Below are positions 1-10,500 of a DNA stretch of 64,000 bases, piece by piece. The translations under genes were made by a program, and so were the position numbers. The DNA comes from Marchantia polymorpha subsp. ruderalis (lineage: Eukaryota; Streptophyta; Marchantiopsida; Marchantiales; Marchantiaceae). Below the pieces are notes generated by a model. It saw only the letters and a program-made list of their open reading frames with translations. It did no database searches and was not told where the DNA came from. The number at the start of each line of letters is the position of its first letter. Positions within the stretch are counted from its first letter, which is position 1. Location of the stretch: the NCBI GenBank assembly GCA_037833965.1, contig AP031355.1, positions 5,977,501-6,041,500 on the forward strand. The letters are read 5' to 3'.

Positions 1-565
1 GGTATGGTTAGTCTCCGAGAGACCATGCCCATATCGTCCGGCGTCCAGTGGATCTTGACCGAACATGTCACCTTCATTCCAACAAGCCTTGAGACGATGA
101 ATCACGAATCAATGTTTTGTCAAAGGCTAGAAGAAATGATAATTAAAAGGTGGTTAATTACTTCCTGCATATTTGATTTCTGTATGTACAACGTCTGACC
201 ATGGTGGAGAAATATATGTCATCGTCTACTGGCCGCAGGACACATTATGGTCGTACTCTAGGTAACCGGACGATGATTAATGGGCATAGACCACTTGTCC
301 ATGCATGCACATTCACCTCGCATTCAGGCTCAACGTGACATTTGCCACATTGATTGCCGCAGACATGCATCCAATGCTGCCCGAAGGCCTTAGATGTGAA
401 AGCCCATGTAATAATCCGAGGACAACACGACATAACCAAATGTACTTTGGGGCCTGGTCATATATGTACACAATTAAGCTGTACCTCTTTCGATTTATGG
501 ATTGGAAGAAATAAGCCACTTTCGTCACTTGGAAATATCTAAAAGCCAGGGTCCCGAGGCCGGCC

Positions 566-586
566 GGCCTGCCTGCCTGCCTGCCC
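566..586. repeat. GCCT microsatellite
   Basis: Short run of four to five GCCT units following a CGGCCGG stretch. It is ordinary simple sequence with no gene nearby. Confidence 0.7.
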
Positions 587-3288
587 TTGTCCTGCTGCAA
601 GAGGGAAATATTCAGTGACGGTACCACACATGTCCACCCATGATCTGTTCACCGAATTTAGGTAACAGGCTTTATGGGATCTCTTTCTTCACTGATTGCC
701 GTTACGCTCTCACAGTCAACGGCTGCTGTTAGAGCCTCCTTCTGCTAGATCAGAGGTCGATCAACCTCGTGCTTAACCGGGGAGAAACAACGTGGATGCA
801 AAGGCACCAAAGAAACAAAGGGAGGCACCACATGCAGATGATTGCGACTTCACACAACGGAAGCAGAAGAGCGACGGGTCCGATACGGTACTCCAGACAC
901 AAGGAAGGAAGGAAGAGGGAAGGCGAGTAGTCGGTGGTCAACCGAGTTTATTCTATTCGTCCTAGGGTGGCCATCGTCTGCTGTAGTGCGGAACATGACT
1001 TCGAGCGAGAATTTGTCAAGTTTCGCCAACGTGAGCTCACTCTACGTGCTGTCAGTTCCTGAAAAAGTCTTCAGATTCTGCGCTCTGCTCAATGTAAGGA
1101 TCGGTCTTTGATGGAGGTCTTCCCTCGGCTAACTAGACTGAACCATTTGGTCAAATGGTTTCTGCCTCTTACATATCGTACCTCGTGGTTGATTGTATGG
1201 AAGCTTCCACATATATTTTGCCTGGATGCTCGTGATCAAACACGATATCGATTCTCCTTGGGAACTGAATCTAGAGGTGCGTATATCTTCAAATTCTAGA
1301 AACTCCTGATATATCAAAACATGGTCTTTCCATGCTTTCCATCGTGTTTAGATACGTGTATAAGAGAGGTTCGCAGAGGCATATTCAGAAATAAAATAAT
1401 GAAACCGAAATCTTTACACTGTTTTCTCATTACAAAACTTTTTTCCATATAGACTCATTAAAATAAAAGGTTCCGTTTGAGCTTCTAAACAAAACATCTT
1501 ACAATATCTTCAAATCATATTCTGAAATACAGTATGAAACCCAAAAAAGAACACCTCTTTTATTTTATTTAAGTTACATCGTATGTATTCGTTCAATGCC
1601 TGGTTCCATTTGAAGTACCAAACATCACATACAATATCTTCAGCCGTGTGTGAACCATCTTTTAGCTTAAGGTGGCTTTGCTACTATATGTGTCGACTAG
1701 ATGTTCACACAGTATACAGTATGCATGTCACAATAACTGAAGAGATAGACAGGAGATACGGTTTTTGTGGATATGTCCTCATTGACATTGTCCTTAGATC
1801 TTGGCGAAAGCATACACGTGCACAAAGAGATAGAAGACACACTTAGACCATTGCACATGGGTTCAGGGCCGTCGCTCAAGCGAGCTAAGACATCAGGTTT
1901 TTGACTGAACGCATTCACCAGACAGAGATAAAGTGTCAATGGGTTGGGCATTAGTCCTTCTCTCTTGTTGGGACTGCCGTTCGTCGAAAACCTCGGAAAT
2001 CACCTAATGATGAATAATGTCATAGAAGTGTTGAGCCATGGAATGCTGCTTATCTCGATGTAGAGCGTGTCTTGTCAAGGAAACGGTTTTATATCATGCT
2101 GTAAAACGAACTCGGATAGCGAATGTATAATCTTGTAGAACTTTGAGTAATGGACATTAGTCACTGACGAGGGTCGATTTCACAACCCCAGATTCTATTG
2201 AAGAGCGTCGGGTTCACCTTACAGCTGAAGGAAGGGAGAGGGAAGCGCTATAATTCCGTGAGCTCAATCTAAACAACAGGGCGTTCAAATTGGACTCCGA
2301 AGAGCACAGAGGATCCCGGAACCGCAGTAGCTTTGAATGTTCAGTACTGTATAGGGAAGAGCATCGTAATGGTGTGGGCGAGATTTGACTTTTAACCAGG
2401 TGCTGGAAACAGTAACAAGAAGAAACGGAATGGAGCAAATGGAAGGGTCAACTTTTGCTTTCGAAAGATGGAACCTCTACCCCACCTCGGAAACAGGGGG
2501 TTGGCAATGATCACACCTTTACAGAGCAGGGTCCGCGGCAAGCACAAGGACTAGAAGTAGAGGCGCCAGTAGTAGAGGCAGCATGTAGCTGCTTAGGTGA
2601 TCACCCCCCGCCATTGCCGAGTGCGCCTCCACCAGACGATGGCGGGGTAAGAATGACTGGAGTCAACGAAACTCGCACCAGTCTGACAGGACAGAGTTGG
2701 AATCACGTACCAAATCTCTGGAATCACATCTCGATTCGCATTACGACGCACTCTGAGACAAGCGGGCAATCAATTGGCCGAGGCCAGGCCCCGAGGAAGT
2801 TCGACGACAGGTGAGCTCCTCGGTGCGAGCTCCCTCCAGACCTAATTCTTTTTTACGCCATAGCCACCACCTCTTCACGTCTCCTGCCCCGGACGGCGGA
2901 CGGTGCACGTCGACCGTCGTCGGTGGATTCCCCGCCGGAGGCTTCTCATAGGAGGCGCGGCAGGGGGCGGCCTCGACGGGCGGACGGACGGCCGTTGCGG
3001 AGCTGCAGGGGATGGATGTGGCGTGGCCGACTGGCCGCGGAGTTCCACCACAGGGTTAGCGTGAGGGTTAGAATTCGAAAAGAACAGCGCCCGGGGGCGA
3101 ATAGGGGCAGGCAGGCGCGGACGGGCAGAAGTTTCCTTTTCGAGATTGACTGCTGGACCAGAGGGAGATCCGGTGGAACAGCTCTCCCCCGACCCGACCC
3201 GACGACGTACCTTGAAGAAGGGCCCTTAAGTTAAGCGTTGACGTGTCTCTCAAAGCTCCTGCTGCTGCGGTAGATGCTGTAAGAAGGA

Positions 3289-3371
3289 GCGAAGCCCATT
3301 GACTTTTCCTGTCGTCTTTCTTTCTGGTGATGTCCTGCTGAGTAACAAATTGCGAAGACCATTGACTTTTC
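3289..3371. repeat. Direct repeat carrying paired TTGACT (W-box-like) cores
   Basis: The 20-mer at 3289-3308 (GCGAAGCCCATTGACTTTTC) recurs at 3352-3371 with one mismatch, 63 bp apart. Each copy contains TTGACT, the core of plant WRKY-binding W-boxes. The pair lies about 1.3 kb upstream of the receptor-kinase start. Function as a regulatory element is inference; the repeat itself is directly seen. Confidence 0.5.
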
Positions 3372-3730
3372 TCGGGACTCTTTTCGGACGAGCAGCGCTC
3401 CTCGGTACCCGACATCCCTCCCTAAACGTTACCCTCCTAACCGTCCGAACCGCCGTATCTCGTCTGTCCCCGGGAATAACCACCGCGGCTCTTATGCCCC
3501 GGATACCTTGCTAATGTAATGTTCTGCACCAGACCTCTTCATTAGATGCTAAATCTAACACGATTTCCATTTCAATATTTAAATCTGTTTCCGGAAGTAT
3601 TGCAGAGTTTCTGCGAACTGCGTACCTGCGTTGTGGTGTACAGACTATATATGTTAGAAAATTTAGAAACATTTAGGCAGGTTGGACTGACTGTACGTGA
3701 GTTATGCTTCTTGGACAGACCCTTTACGTC

Positions 3731-3772
3731 GAGAGAGGGAGAGCAGAGAGAGAGAGAGAGGCAGGCAGGCAG
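3731..3772. repeat. GA/GCAG microsatellite
   Basis: Run of GA dinucleotides broken by GGGA and followed by three GCAG units. GA repeats are common in plant promoters and leaders; here it is about 0.9 kb before the receptor-kinase start. Confidence 0.7.
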
Positions 3773-3855
3773 AGTTTCCTAGCGTCCTCTCCGCCTCGCG
3801 TGCTATCGGTGGTCAAGACGTACGATCTCGAAAGTCTGAGAGCTGTGGCGTTGCG

Positions 3856-3987
3856 TCGAGGAGAGGAGACGAGAGGAGAGGAGACGAGGCGAGAGGAGCA
3901 GAGGAGGAGTCGAGTCGAGACGAGACGAGCAGAGGAAGGAAGAGGAGTGAGGGCGACAGGCGGAAAGCGGGAAAGGCGGAGGAGGAT
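3856..3987 (+). repeat. Polypurine tract
   Basis: About 130 bases made almost wholly of G and A on the + strand. The unit GAGGAGAGGAGAC occurs at 3858-3870 and again at 3873-3885, and GAGTC/GAGAC steps follow. Strand-asymmetric purine runs like this can form unusual DNA structures or bind GAGA-type factors. No such role is shown here. Confidence 0.65.
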
Positions 3988-4638
3988 TGATAATAGGGTT
4001 GTTGAATGCTGAGTTCTGGTCAGTGCGTTTTCAATTGACTGGTGAGAGGCTCATGGCGTTGAGCTCTTGAGCTGTTGGGAACACAGGATCTCGTATGCGG
4101 CCGAGTTACGGGGAGTCTAGAGAAGGTTCTGGAGTGCGGCAAAAGTATCACAGTCCTGTGATGTGTGCGTTTAGCTCGTTGCGGCCATCGGGGATGTTCC
4201 TAAGCTTTGGTCATTAGCAGAAGCCAGGAGGACTCGAACAGACGGACATGGGCTGGAAAGCTCGGGGGAGGTCGAGATGCAGAGAATCGCACGCCGGATA
4301 CGTTCACTTGCATGAGAGCGCGGGGGAAGTCAGCATGTGGAATCAAAGGTTTTCATGTTCTATGTAGTTGGAGGTTGCAATTATTGGAATTATGAAACCG
4401 CAAGTGAGCTGTGAGATGAGATATAGGCAAGAGGAGCCGGCGACGATCTGCCCCACACAGTGTCACGGTCAGTCTGCAGCTGATTTGAAGCCGGGGGAGT
4501 GTTGTGACGTTGCAACTACCAGGAGACTGACCCAGGTGGTTTTCATCGACGACGGCAAAAAGTTTTGTTGCAGGGCTGCGTAGAGCTGGTGGTAGCGTGG
4601 GTGTCCTCGCATTGTGAGGCTCCAAAGGGACGTTGACC

Positions 4639-7600
4639 ATGCGAGATGGATCCGGATGTTCAGTTATTTATGTGTGGTTGATCCTTCTCCTGTCCACGTT
4701 CTTTCGAGCCTCCACTTCGGTCGCGCAATCTCCCCAACCAGATAACGCTTGTCCGTACGACGATGATCGATGCGCTCTGCTCCAATTCCAGGACGCGTTG
4801 GAGAATAAAGGCCCGGGGAGTCCGCTAAACTGGAAGACCAGCAATCCTCCTGCCAACTGGTCCGGTGTCGTGTGGCACCTGCCCGACGATGGCCGCATGT
4901 ACGTCGAGAAGCTGCAGCTCCATGGCTTTGAACTGCAGGGAGATATCCAACCACTTTTCCAACAGAAGCTCCTTCGTATGTCTGAGCTCGATGTATCTTT
5001 CAATAACTTCAGTGGATCACTTCCATCCCCCTGGAGAATATGCCCGAGTCTGAAATCGTTGAATCTAAGCGGCAACAGCATCCAAGGGAGTCTTCCCAAA
5101 GAAGTTCAATGCGAGGCGTCCGCCAATGTCTCGACTCAGCTGGTCCTGGAATCGCTGCGAAATCTGCAGAATCTGAGCTTGGCCAACAACAAGTTTTCCG
5201 ACGGAATTCCCAGTTCCTTACTCGAGGTGCTATCCTCTCTGCAGGTTTTGGACTTGTCTGGCAACAACTTTACAGGAGCCTTACCTCGCGAGATCAGTGC
5301 GCTTGTCAATCTCACCACTCTTCTGCTCAATGGAAATGGGTTTGACGGGAGCATTCCCCCTTCCCTTAGCAAGTGTTCGGAGCTGAAGGAGCTAAACCTG
5401 CAGAACAATTCTCTGACAGGGCAGATCCCTCGAGAGTTGGGGCAGCTCAGCAATCTGTCTACTCTAATATTGGGCAAGAACAAGCTCACCGGGAGCATTC
5501 CCCCTTCCCTGAGCAAGTGTTCGGAGCTGAAGGAGCTAAATCTCGGTGAAAATGAGTTTTCCGGACGACTACCTCTGGATGTATTCACTAGCCTTTCTAA
5601 CCTTGAGATTTTGGATGTCAGTTCCAACCTGATCGTGGGAGAGCTGCTAGTATCCACTGATCTAGGACAGTTCAGGTCTCTTCGGAATCTAATTCTCAGT
5701 GGCAACAATTTGAGTGGCTCTGTTCCCGAGAATTTGGGCAATCTTACGAACTTAGAGATCTTGGAGCTGAAGTCGAACAACTTCACAGGACACGTGCCGA
5801 CGTCTCTAGGTGGGTTATCTCGGTTGAGAACACTGAACCTGCAGAACAATTCTCTGACAGGGCAGATCCCTCGAGAGTTGGGGCAGCTCAGCAATCTGTC
5901 TACTCTAATACTGGGCAAGAACAAGCTCACCGGAGAGATTCCTACCACTCTCGGCAACTGCGCCAAATTGCGGAGTCTCTGGCTTAATCAGAATACTTTC
6001 AACGGTTCTATCCCAGTGGAACTCTACCACCTTCGGAATCTGGTGGTTCTGTCACTGTTTGACAACAAATTGAATGCGACCATTTCACCGGAGGTACGCA
6101 AGCTATCGAATCTAGTGGTGTTGGACTTCAGCTTCAACTTACTCCGAGGATCGATACCAAAGGAGATTTGTGAGTTGTCGCGAGTCAGGATTCTGCTGCT
6201 GAATAACAACGGATTAACAGATTCTCTACCGGATTGCATCGGCAATTTCTCTTCACTCCAGATTTTAGACCTGTCTTTCAATTTTCTCTCTGGCGATCTC
6301 CCCGGTGATTATAGCGGGCTTTACGCCCTGAAGAATGTAAATCGCACGCTCAAGCAATTAGTGCCCGAAGAGATGAGAATGACCACTTACGACCAGCAGA
6401 TAATGAATCAGATTCTCACGTGGAAAGCTGAGGAATCTCCCACCTTGATCTTGTTGTCTTCGAATCAGTTCACAGGGGAGATACCTCCGGGGTTTGGGGA
6501 GCTCCGGAATATGCAAGAGCTGGATCTGAGCAACAACTTCTTTTCAGGGCCGATCCCACCGGCTCTCGGAAATGCCACTGCTCTTTTCCTGCTCAAACTG
6601 GCGAATAATTCCTTGAGCGGTCCCATCCCAGAAGAACTTACTAATCTCACTTTCCTCTCCATTTTTAATGTTTCCAACAATGATCTGAGTGGTCCAATTC
6701 CTCAGGGATACCAGTTTTCCACCTTCAGCAACGACTCCTTCTCTGGGAATCCGCATCTTTGTGGCTATCCCATGCCCGAGTGTACAGCGTCATATTTGCC
6801 TTCGAGCTCCCCTGCCTATGCAGAAAGCGGTGGAGATCTGGACAAGAAATTTCTCCCGCTCTACATCGTCGGTGCTGGCGCCATGACCGCCTTCATTTTT
6901 ATTGCGTCTCTGGTTGCTTGGAGTTGCATAGGGCGATGCAGGCGGCGGAACAGCTGTTTGGTCTCTCATTCCTGTGATCTGTTCGACAACGATGAGCTTC
7001 AATTTCTTCAAGTCACCATCTCCTCGTTTCTCCCGATGAGGATAACTCACAAGGAGCTGGCCATCGCAACCGAGAACTACAACGACAACAACATCATCGG
7101 GGACGGCGGGTTCGGGTTGGTGTACAAAGCTGTGCTCAACAACGGAGTGATGGTTGCCGTGAAGAAGCTGGTGGAAGACGGAATGCAAGGGCAAAGCGAG
7201 TTTCTGGCAGAGATGCGCACCCTCGGCAAGATCAAACACAAGAATCTCGTCTGCCTGCTCGGCTATTGCTCTTACGGACGAGAGAGAATTCTCGTCTACG
7301 AGTACCTAAAGCACGGCAGCCTCGACAGTTGGCTGCACTGCAGAGACGAAGGCGTTCCCGGTCTGGACTGGAGAACGCGCTTGAAGATCGCCCGAGGAGC
7401 AGCTGAGGGCTTGGCCTTTTTGCACCACGATTGCATACCGGCCATCATTCATCGGGACATCAAGGTCAGCAACATTCTCCTGGACGGTGAATTCGAATCG
7501 AGGCTTGCAGATTTTGGCCTGGCGCGATCCACCAAAGGTTTCGAGAGCCATGTGAGCACAGAGCTCGCAGGCACGGCGGGGTACATCCCCCCAGAATACA

Positions 7601-7971
7601 GTCAGGCAACCGCAGCGACCTTGAAAGGGGATGTGTATAGTTTTGGTGTAGTGTTGCTAGAAATAATCACAGGCAAAAGACCGACTGATCCTTTCTACAA
7701 AAAGAAGGACATGGCGCATGTGGCTATTTACATTCAGGATATGGCATGGAGGGACGAAGCTCTGGACAAGGCCATGGCTTACTCCTGCAACGATCAGATG
7801 GTCGAGTTCATGCGAATTGCAGGCTTGTGCTGTCATCCGTGTCCGTCCAAGCGTCCCCACATGAACCAGGTCGTCCGAATGCTCGAGCTTCTCGAAAGGC
7901 AGTGTCCCTCCAGAAACCCCAGCGTTGTACTATATGACGAGGAGGGCATTTCTTCGCCCCGCTGTCGGTAA
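4639..7971 (+). CDS. LRR receptor-like kinase, EMS1/PSKR/BRI1 type
   Basis: Single uninterrupted frame of 1110 residues. The first ATG is at 4639; a TTG codon at 4633 is not a plausible plant start. A hydrophobic signal peptide covers about residues 8-30. An N-terminal cap (DDDRCALLQF) and about two dozen 24-residue leucine-rich repeats follow, with NNSLTGQIP-type consensus. A break in the repeat register at about 553-601 sits four repeats before the end, the place of the ligand-binding island in BRI1 and PSKR1. After a CGYP cap, one membrane helix lies near 740-762. The kinase has a glycine loop G821-DGGFG, K842 in VAVKK, HRD at 938-940 and DFG from D958, so it is an RD kinase with the key residues intact. 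The kinase resembles EMS1 most. It should act at the plasma membrane as a peptide or steroid receptor; the ligand is unknown. Two LRR segments are near-identical at DNA level (see findings). Confidence 0.93.
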   Translation: MRDGSGCSVIYVWLILLLSTFFRASTSVAQSPQPDNACPYDDDRCALLQFQDALENKGPGSPLNWKTSNPPANWSGVVWHLPDDGRMYVEKLQLHGFELQGDIQPLFQQKLLRMSELDVSFNNFSGSLPSPWRICPSLKSLNLSGNSIQGSLPKEVQCEASANVSTQLVLESLRNLQNLSLANNKFSDGIPSSLLEVLSSLQVLDLSGNNFTGALPREISALVNLTTLLLNGNGFDGSIPPSLSKCSELKELNLQNNSLTGQIPRELGQLSNLSTLILGKNKLTGSIPPSLSKCSELKELNLGENEFSGRLPLDVFTSLSNLEILDVSSNLIVGELLVSTDLGQFRSLRNLILSGNNLSGSVPENLGNLTNLEILELKSNNFTGHVPTSLGGLSRLRTLNLQNNSLTGQIPRELGQLSNLSTLILGKNKLTGEIPTTLGNCAKLRSLWLNQNTFNGSIPVELYHLRNLVVLSLFDNKLNATISPEVRKLSNLVVLDFSFNLLRGSIPKEICELSRVRILLLNNNGLTDSLPDCIGNFSSLQILDLSFNFLSGDLPGDYSGLYALKNVNRTLKQLVPEEMRMTTYDQQIMNQILTWKAEESPTLILLSSNQFTGEIPPGFGELRNMQELDLSNNFFSGPIPPALGNATALFLLKLANNSLSGPIPEELTNLTFLSIFNVSNNDLSGPIPQGYQFSTFSNDSFSGNPHLCGYPMPECTASYLPSSSPAYAESGGDLDKKFLPLYIVGAGAMTAFIFIASLVAWSCIGRCRRRNSCLVSHSCDLFDNDELQFLQVTISSFLPMRITHKELAIATENYNDNNIIGDGGFGLVYKAVLNNGVMVAVKKLVEDGMQGQSEFLAEMRTLGKIKHKNLVCLLGYCSYGRERILVYEYLKHGSLDSWLHCRDEGVPGLDWRTRLKIARGAAEGLAFLHHDCIPAIIHRDIKVSNILLDGEFESRLADFGLARSTKGFESHVSTELAGTAGYIPPEYSQATAATLKGDVYSFGVVLLEIITGKRPTDPFYKKKDMAHVAIYIQDMAWRDEALDKAMAYSCNDQMVEFMRIAGLCCHPCPSKRPHMNQVVRMLELLERQCPSRNPSVVLYDEEGISSPRCR

Positions 7972-10500
7972 GCCAAAGCATGCCACTGTACTCTAGCACT
8001 TGTTCGGTACTTTAACGGCTAGGTTGTATGACAGCCCTTCCATGTTTTGGTTGGAGTACAACCCTTTTTCAGAGATTGTATACATAAGTGAGCCCCCACC
8101 CACCCAGACGATGACAATGATTTCAATTTAATTATGGTGAAACTCAAATGCGTCACCCATTGCTGTCGACTGAACTCTGTGAATTTGTTTTCCCGGATGA
8201 CATCGTGAACCCCATGAAGTGCAGAAATAGCATTTGTGAGCAGAGCTGCCGCTGCTGCTCTGCTGTGAAGTGAAGTGAATGGAATCGGGACTCATGACAC
8301 ACGTTCTGCTTAACACATTCTCTTTCCTGCATCGGATTCATGATGAGGATGTTGAACACATTCATTTTAGAAATGCCACACTGAAACAGAGTCCATCGAG
8401 TTTAGAGTTATGTCAAACCACAGTACTTCTGATGTCGGTCTTATTGGCTCTGTATTACTGTTCTGAAACGACCGACTCTACACACATTCACAAAGCGGAG
8501 GACAAGGTCAATGTACATAGTGACAGACAGCACGGAGGCCCTCAAGTCCTTGTACATGCGGCCAATAATGAAGAGGTGAGACGGCAACCAAGGTGCTTCA
8601 TATGTCTTCACCAAACGACCTTAACCCTGTAGGAACGTCTGTTCCCGACTGCGACCTCGAAAACTCCTCTCGTGTCATCTTTCTACGCCGGCAGTCATTG
8701 GTCACGAATCAAAGTTCTAAAAGCTTGTTGTTGATCTTTCCATCGAGGACTAATAATGGCCTTCAGTCCCGACGGTACACAATTCCGCAAGCTTTGGACG
8801 GGAGACCTCCAAGGATGTGTACTGTACTCCTCCCAGCAACCTGTCCGCACGGCGACGAACACGACCCAGCAACATGAGCTGGGAGTGGACGAAAATAATG
8901 ATGAAGAGCGAGTATCTAAACTTCCTCTGTTTCTTTGGAGTTGACGTCAGCTAATTACTCATACAATTGATGAACAATGATCGATGAAATTTGATTGATC
9001 AATGCCAAAACAGAGGGCTCGTCTAGACACTCCGGAAATTTCCATAGGTATATATATATCCTCACACAGCTTATGACAACATTCCCTCCGTCAGTCACAA
9101 GCATTACAGCTCCCAAATTTACGGCCAGAGCCACCAGGCTCTTTTTGTGAATCCGACTCCAACACGTTGTGATTTCTCACTAAGTTCTCTCTCTCGATGA
9201 CTAGCTTTATCTGGGTCCAACTCCCCTACCCTATAACGTAAATTGAAGTTTATTTTACTTCCACGTTTTGACGGATTGACTGAATTCGTGTGAGTCAAAT
9301 CTCTGATACATCACGGTTGGCCTGTCCACTCGAAGTGTCGATCTAAGCGTCACCCGGTGATTGTTCACGATGTTGCGTACGCGTGAGATTGTGATTGATT
9401 CCTTGCATTTCATCTTACATCTTCAACAATATTTTAAAAACAAAAAATTCAAAAACAATAGAATGTATGTATTATATTGAAAAGCTTATAACCCATGGAA
9501 AAGCTATTTGTCACAGCCATCACATCCCGAGCACGGTCCACTTGATTAGAGTTACTTTACCCATTTAATTCTCACACGTGAAGGAGACTCTGTGAAGAGT
9601 CTTTTCTTGACAAACAAACGGTCCAGTAGGTTGATACACAGAGTCCGAAGTTGTCTCCCCACAGATGAAGACCTTGCATCGGTTTATGCAACGCTTGTTT
9701 CTGGTTGACTGAGGCATGTTAGCCGCCGTCTTGAGTCGCACAGCTCCACAGAAGCGGAGAGACGAGATTCCCACCACCACCACCCTCCTGCTTCACTATC
9801 TGACCCCAGTCTCCGATCTACCACGAACCACCGTCTCGTCTTCGGTGTCAATGATGTCTGATAAAGAACTACAGGAAAATGTAGAAAGTATGCAGGTTTA
9901 GGAACAGCATCTGCACAGTCCCAAACGAACCACGAGGAGGATCGCGGCGATCGTAACAATATCTGTAAAAGTTTTGACTTCTCACTGTTGCGTGGACACA
10001 CATGTTTTACTCTTATGGAATTGGGAAATTCATGAAGGAAATGCTGGCTTACACTGCAGAGTTGAATAAGTCAACATGGTGGATGAGTAGAACTGAAAAG
10101 AATGGTCTAGCAAACAAAAGAAATTCCCGGCTTCTGATTTCTTCATATCTTAGTATTGGTGCCAAGTCTTTGTCTTTTATCCGAGAATGAACGATTGCTG
10201 CTTTCAAAAAATCTCTAGATCAATTATTTGTATTGTCTTCTCAACTTTCTATGCTGTGATGTAGTCAGAAAAATAAAGTAATTTGTATAAAGGCCGTACA
10301 AAGGTAGCCTACCCGTTGGGTTTGCTCGTAAAAACAAACTGCATTCAAGCTTACCTTGACGCGATTGATTGATCCAAAACTTGAATAGAAAGAGCTCAAG
10401 GAAGGTACATTCATGTACGACTGCAACATGTTTGGTAAGAAATCTTTGTAGCTCCATTTGTTCGTCATATAACATATTAAGTAATGAACGTACTTTAGCA
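7972..10500. other. Gene-free region 3' of the receptor kinase
   Basis: Holds the 3' untranslated region of the receptor kinase and then unassigned DNA of mixed composition. Short frames such as 8593-8944 and 9565-10001 give no recognisable protein. A TATATATAT run at about 9050 is seen but has no gene after it. Confidence 0.45.

Larger units (their letters stand above)
1..4638. other. Gene-free upstream region of the receptor kinase
   Basis: No open frame here resembles a known protein. The longest (2455-2814, 2923-3234, 3697-4012) are low-complexity or arginine-rich readings of GC-rich or purine-rich DNA. The stretch from about 2450 to 4630 is GC-richer than its left flank. It probably holds the promoter, and perhaps a transcribed leader, of the receptor kinase that starts at 4639. 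Simple repeats are listed separately. Confidence 0.5.

Noticed and set aside
2455..3234. Open frames of 103-119 codons in GC-rich upstream DNA
   Set aside because: Biased composition, no domain, no splice context; likely chance in GC-rich sequence.
4633..4638. Start of the receptor kinase at TTG 4633
   Set aside because: Non-ATG start is unneeded in a plant nuclear gene; ATG at 4639 gives a normal signal peptide.
5136..5966. 276-codon minus-strand frame under the receptor kinase
   Set aside because: It mirrors the LRR codon pattern on the other strand and shares its internal repeats; no domain of its own.
8593..8944. Frame beginning MAFSPDGTQF after the receptor kinase
   Set aside because: The first residues look WD40-like, but nothing further fits any repeat or domain.
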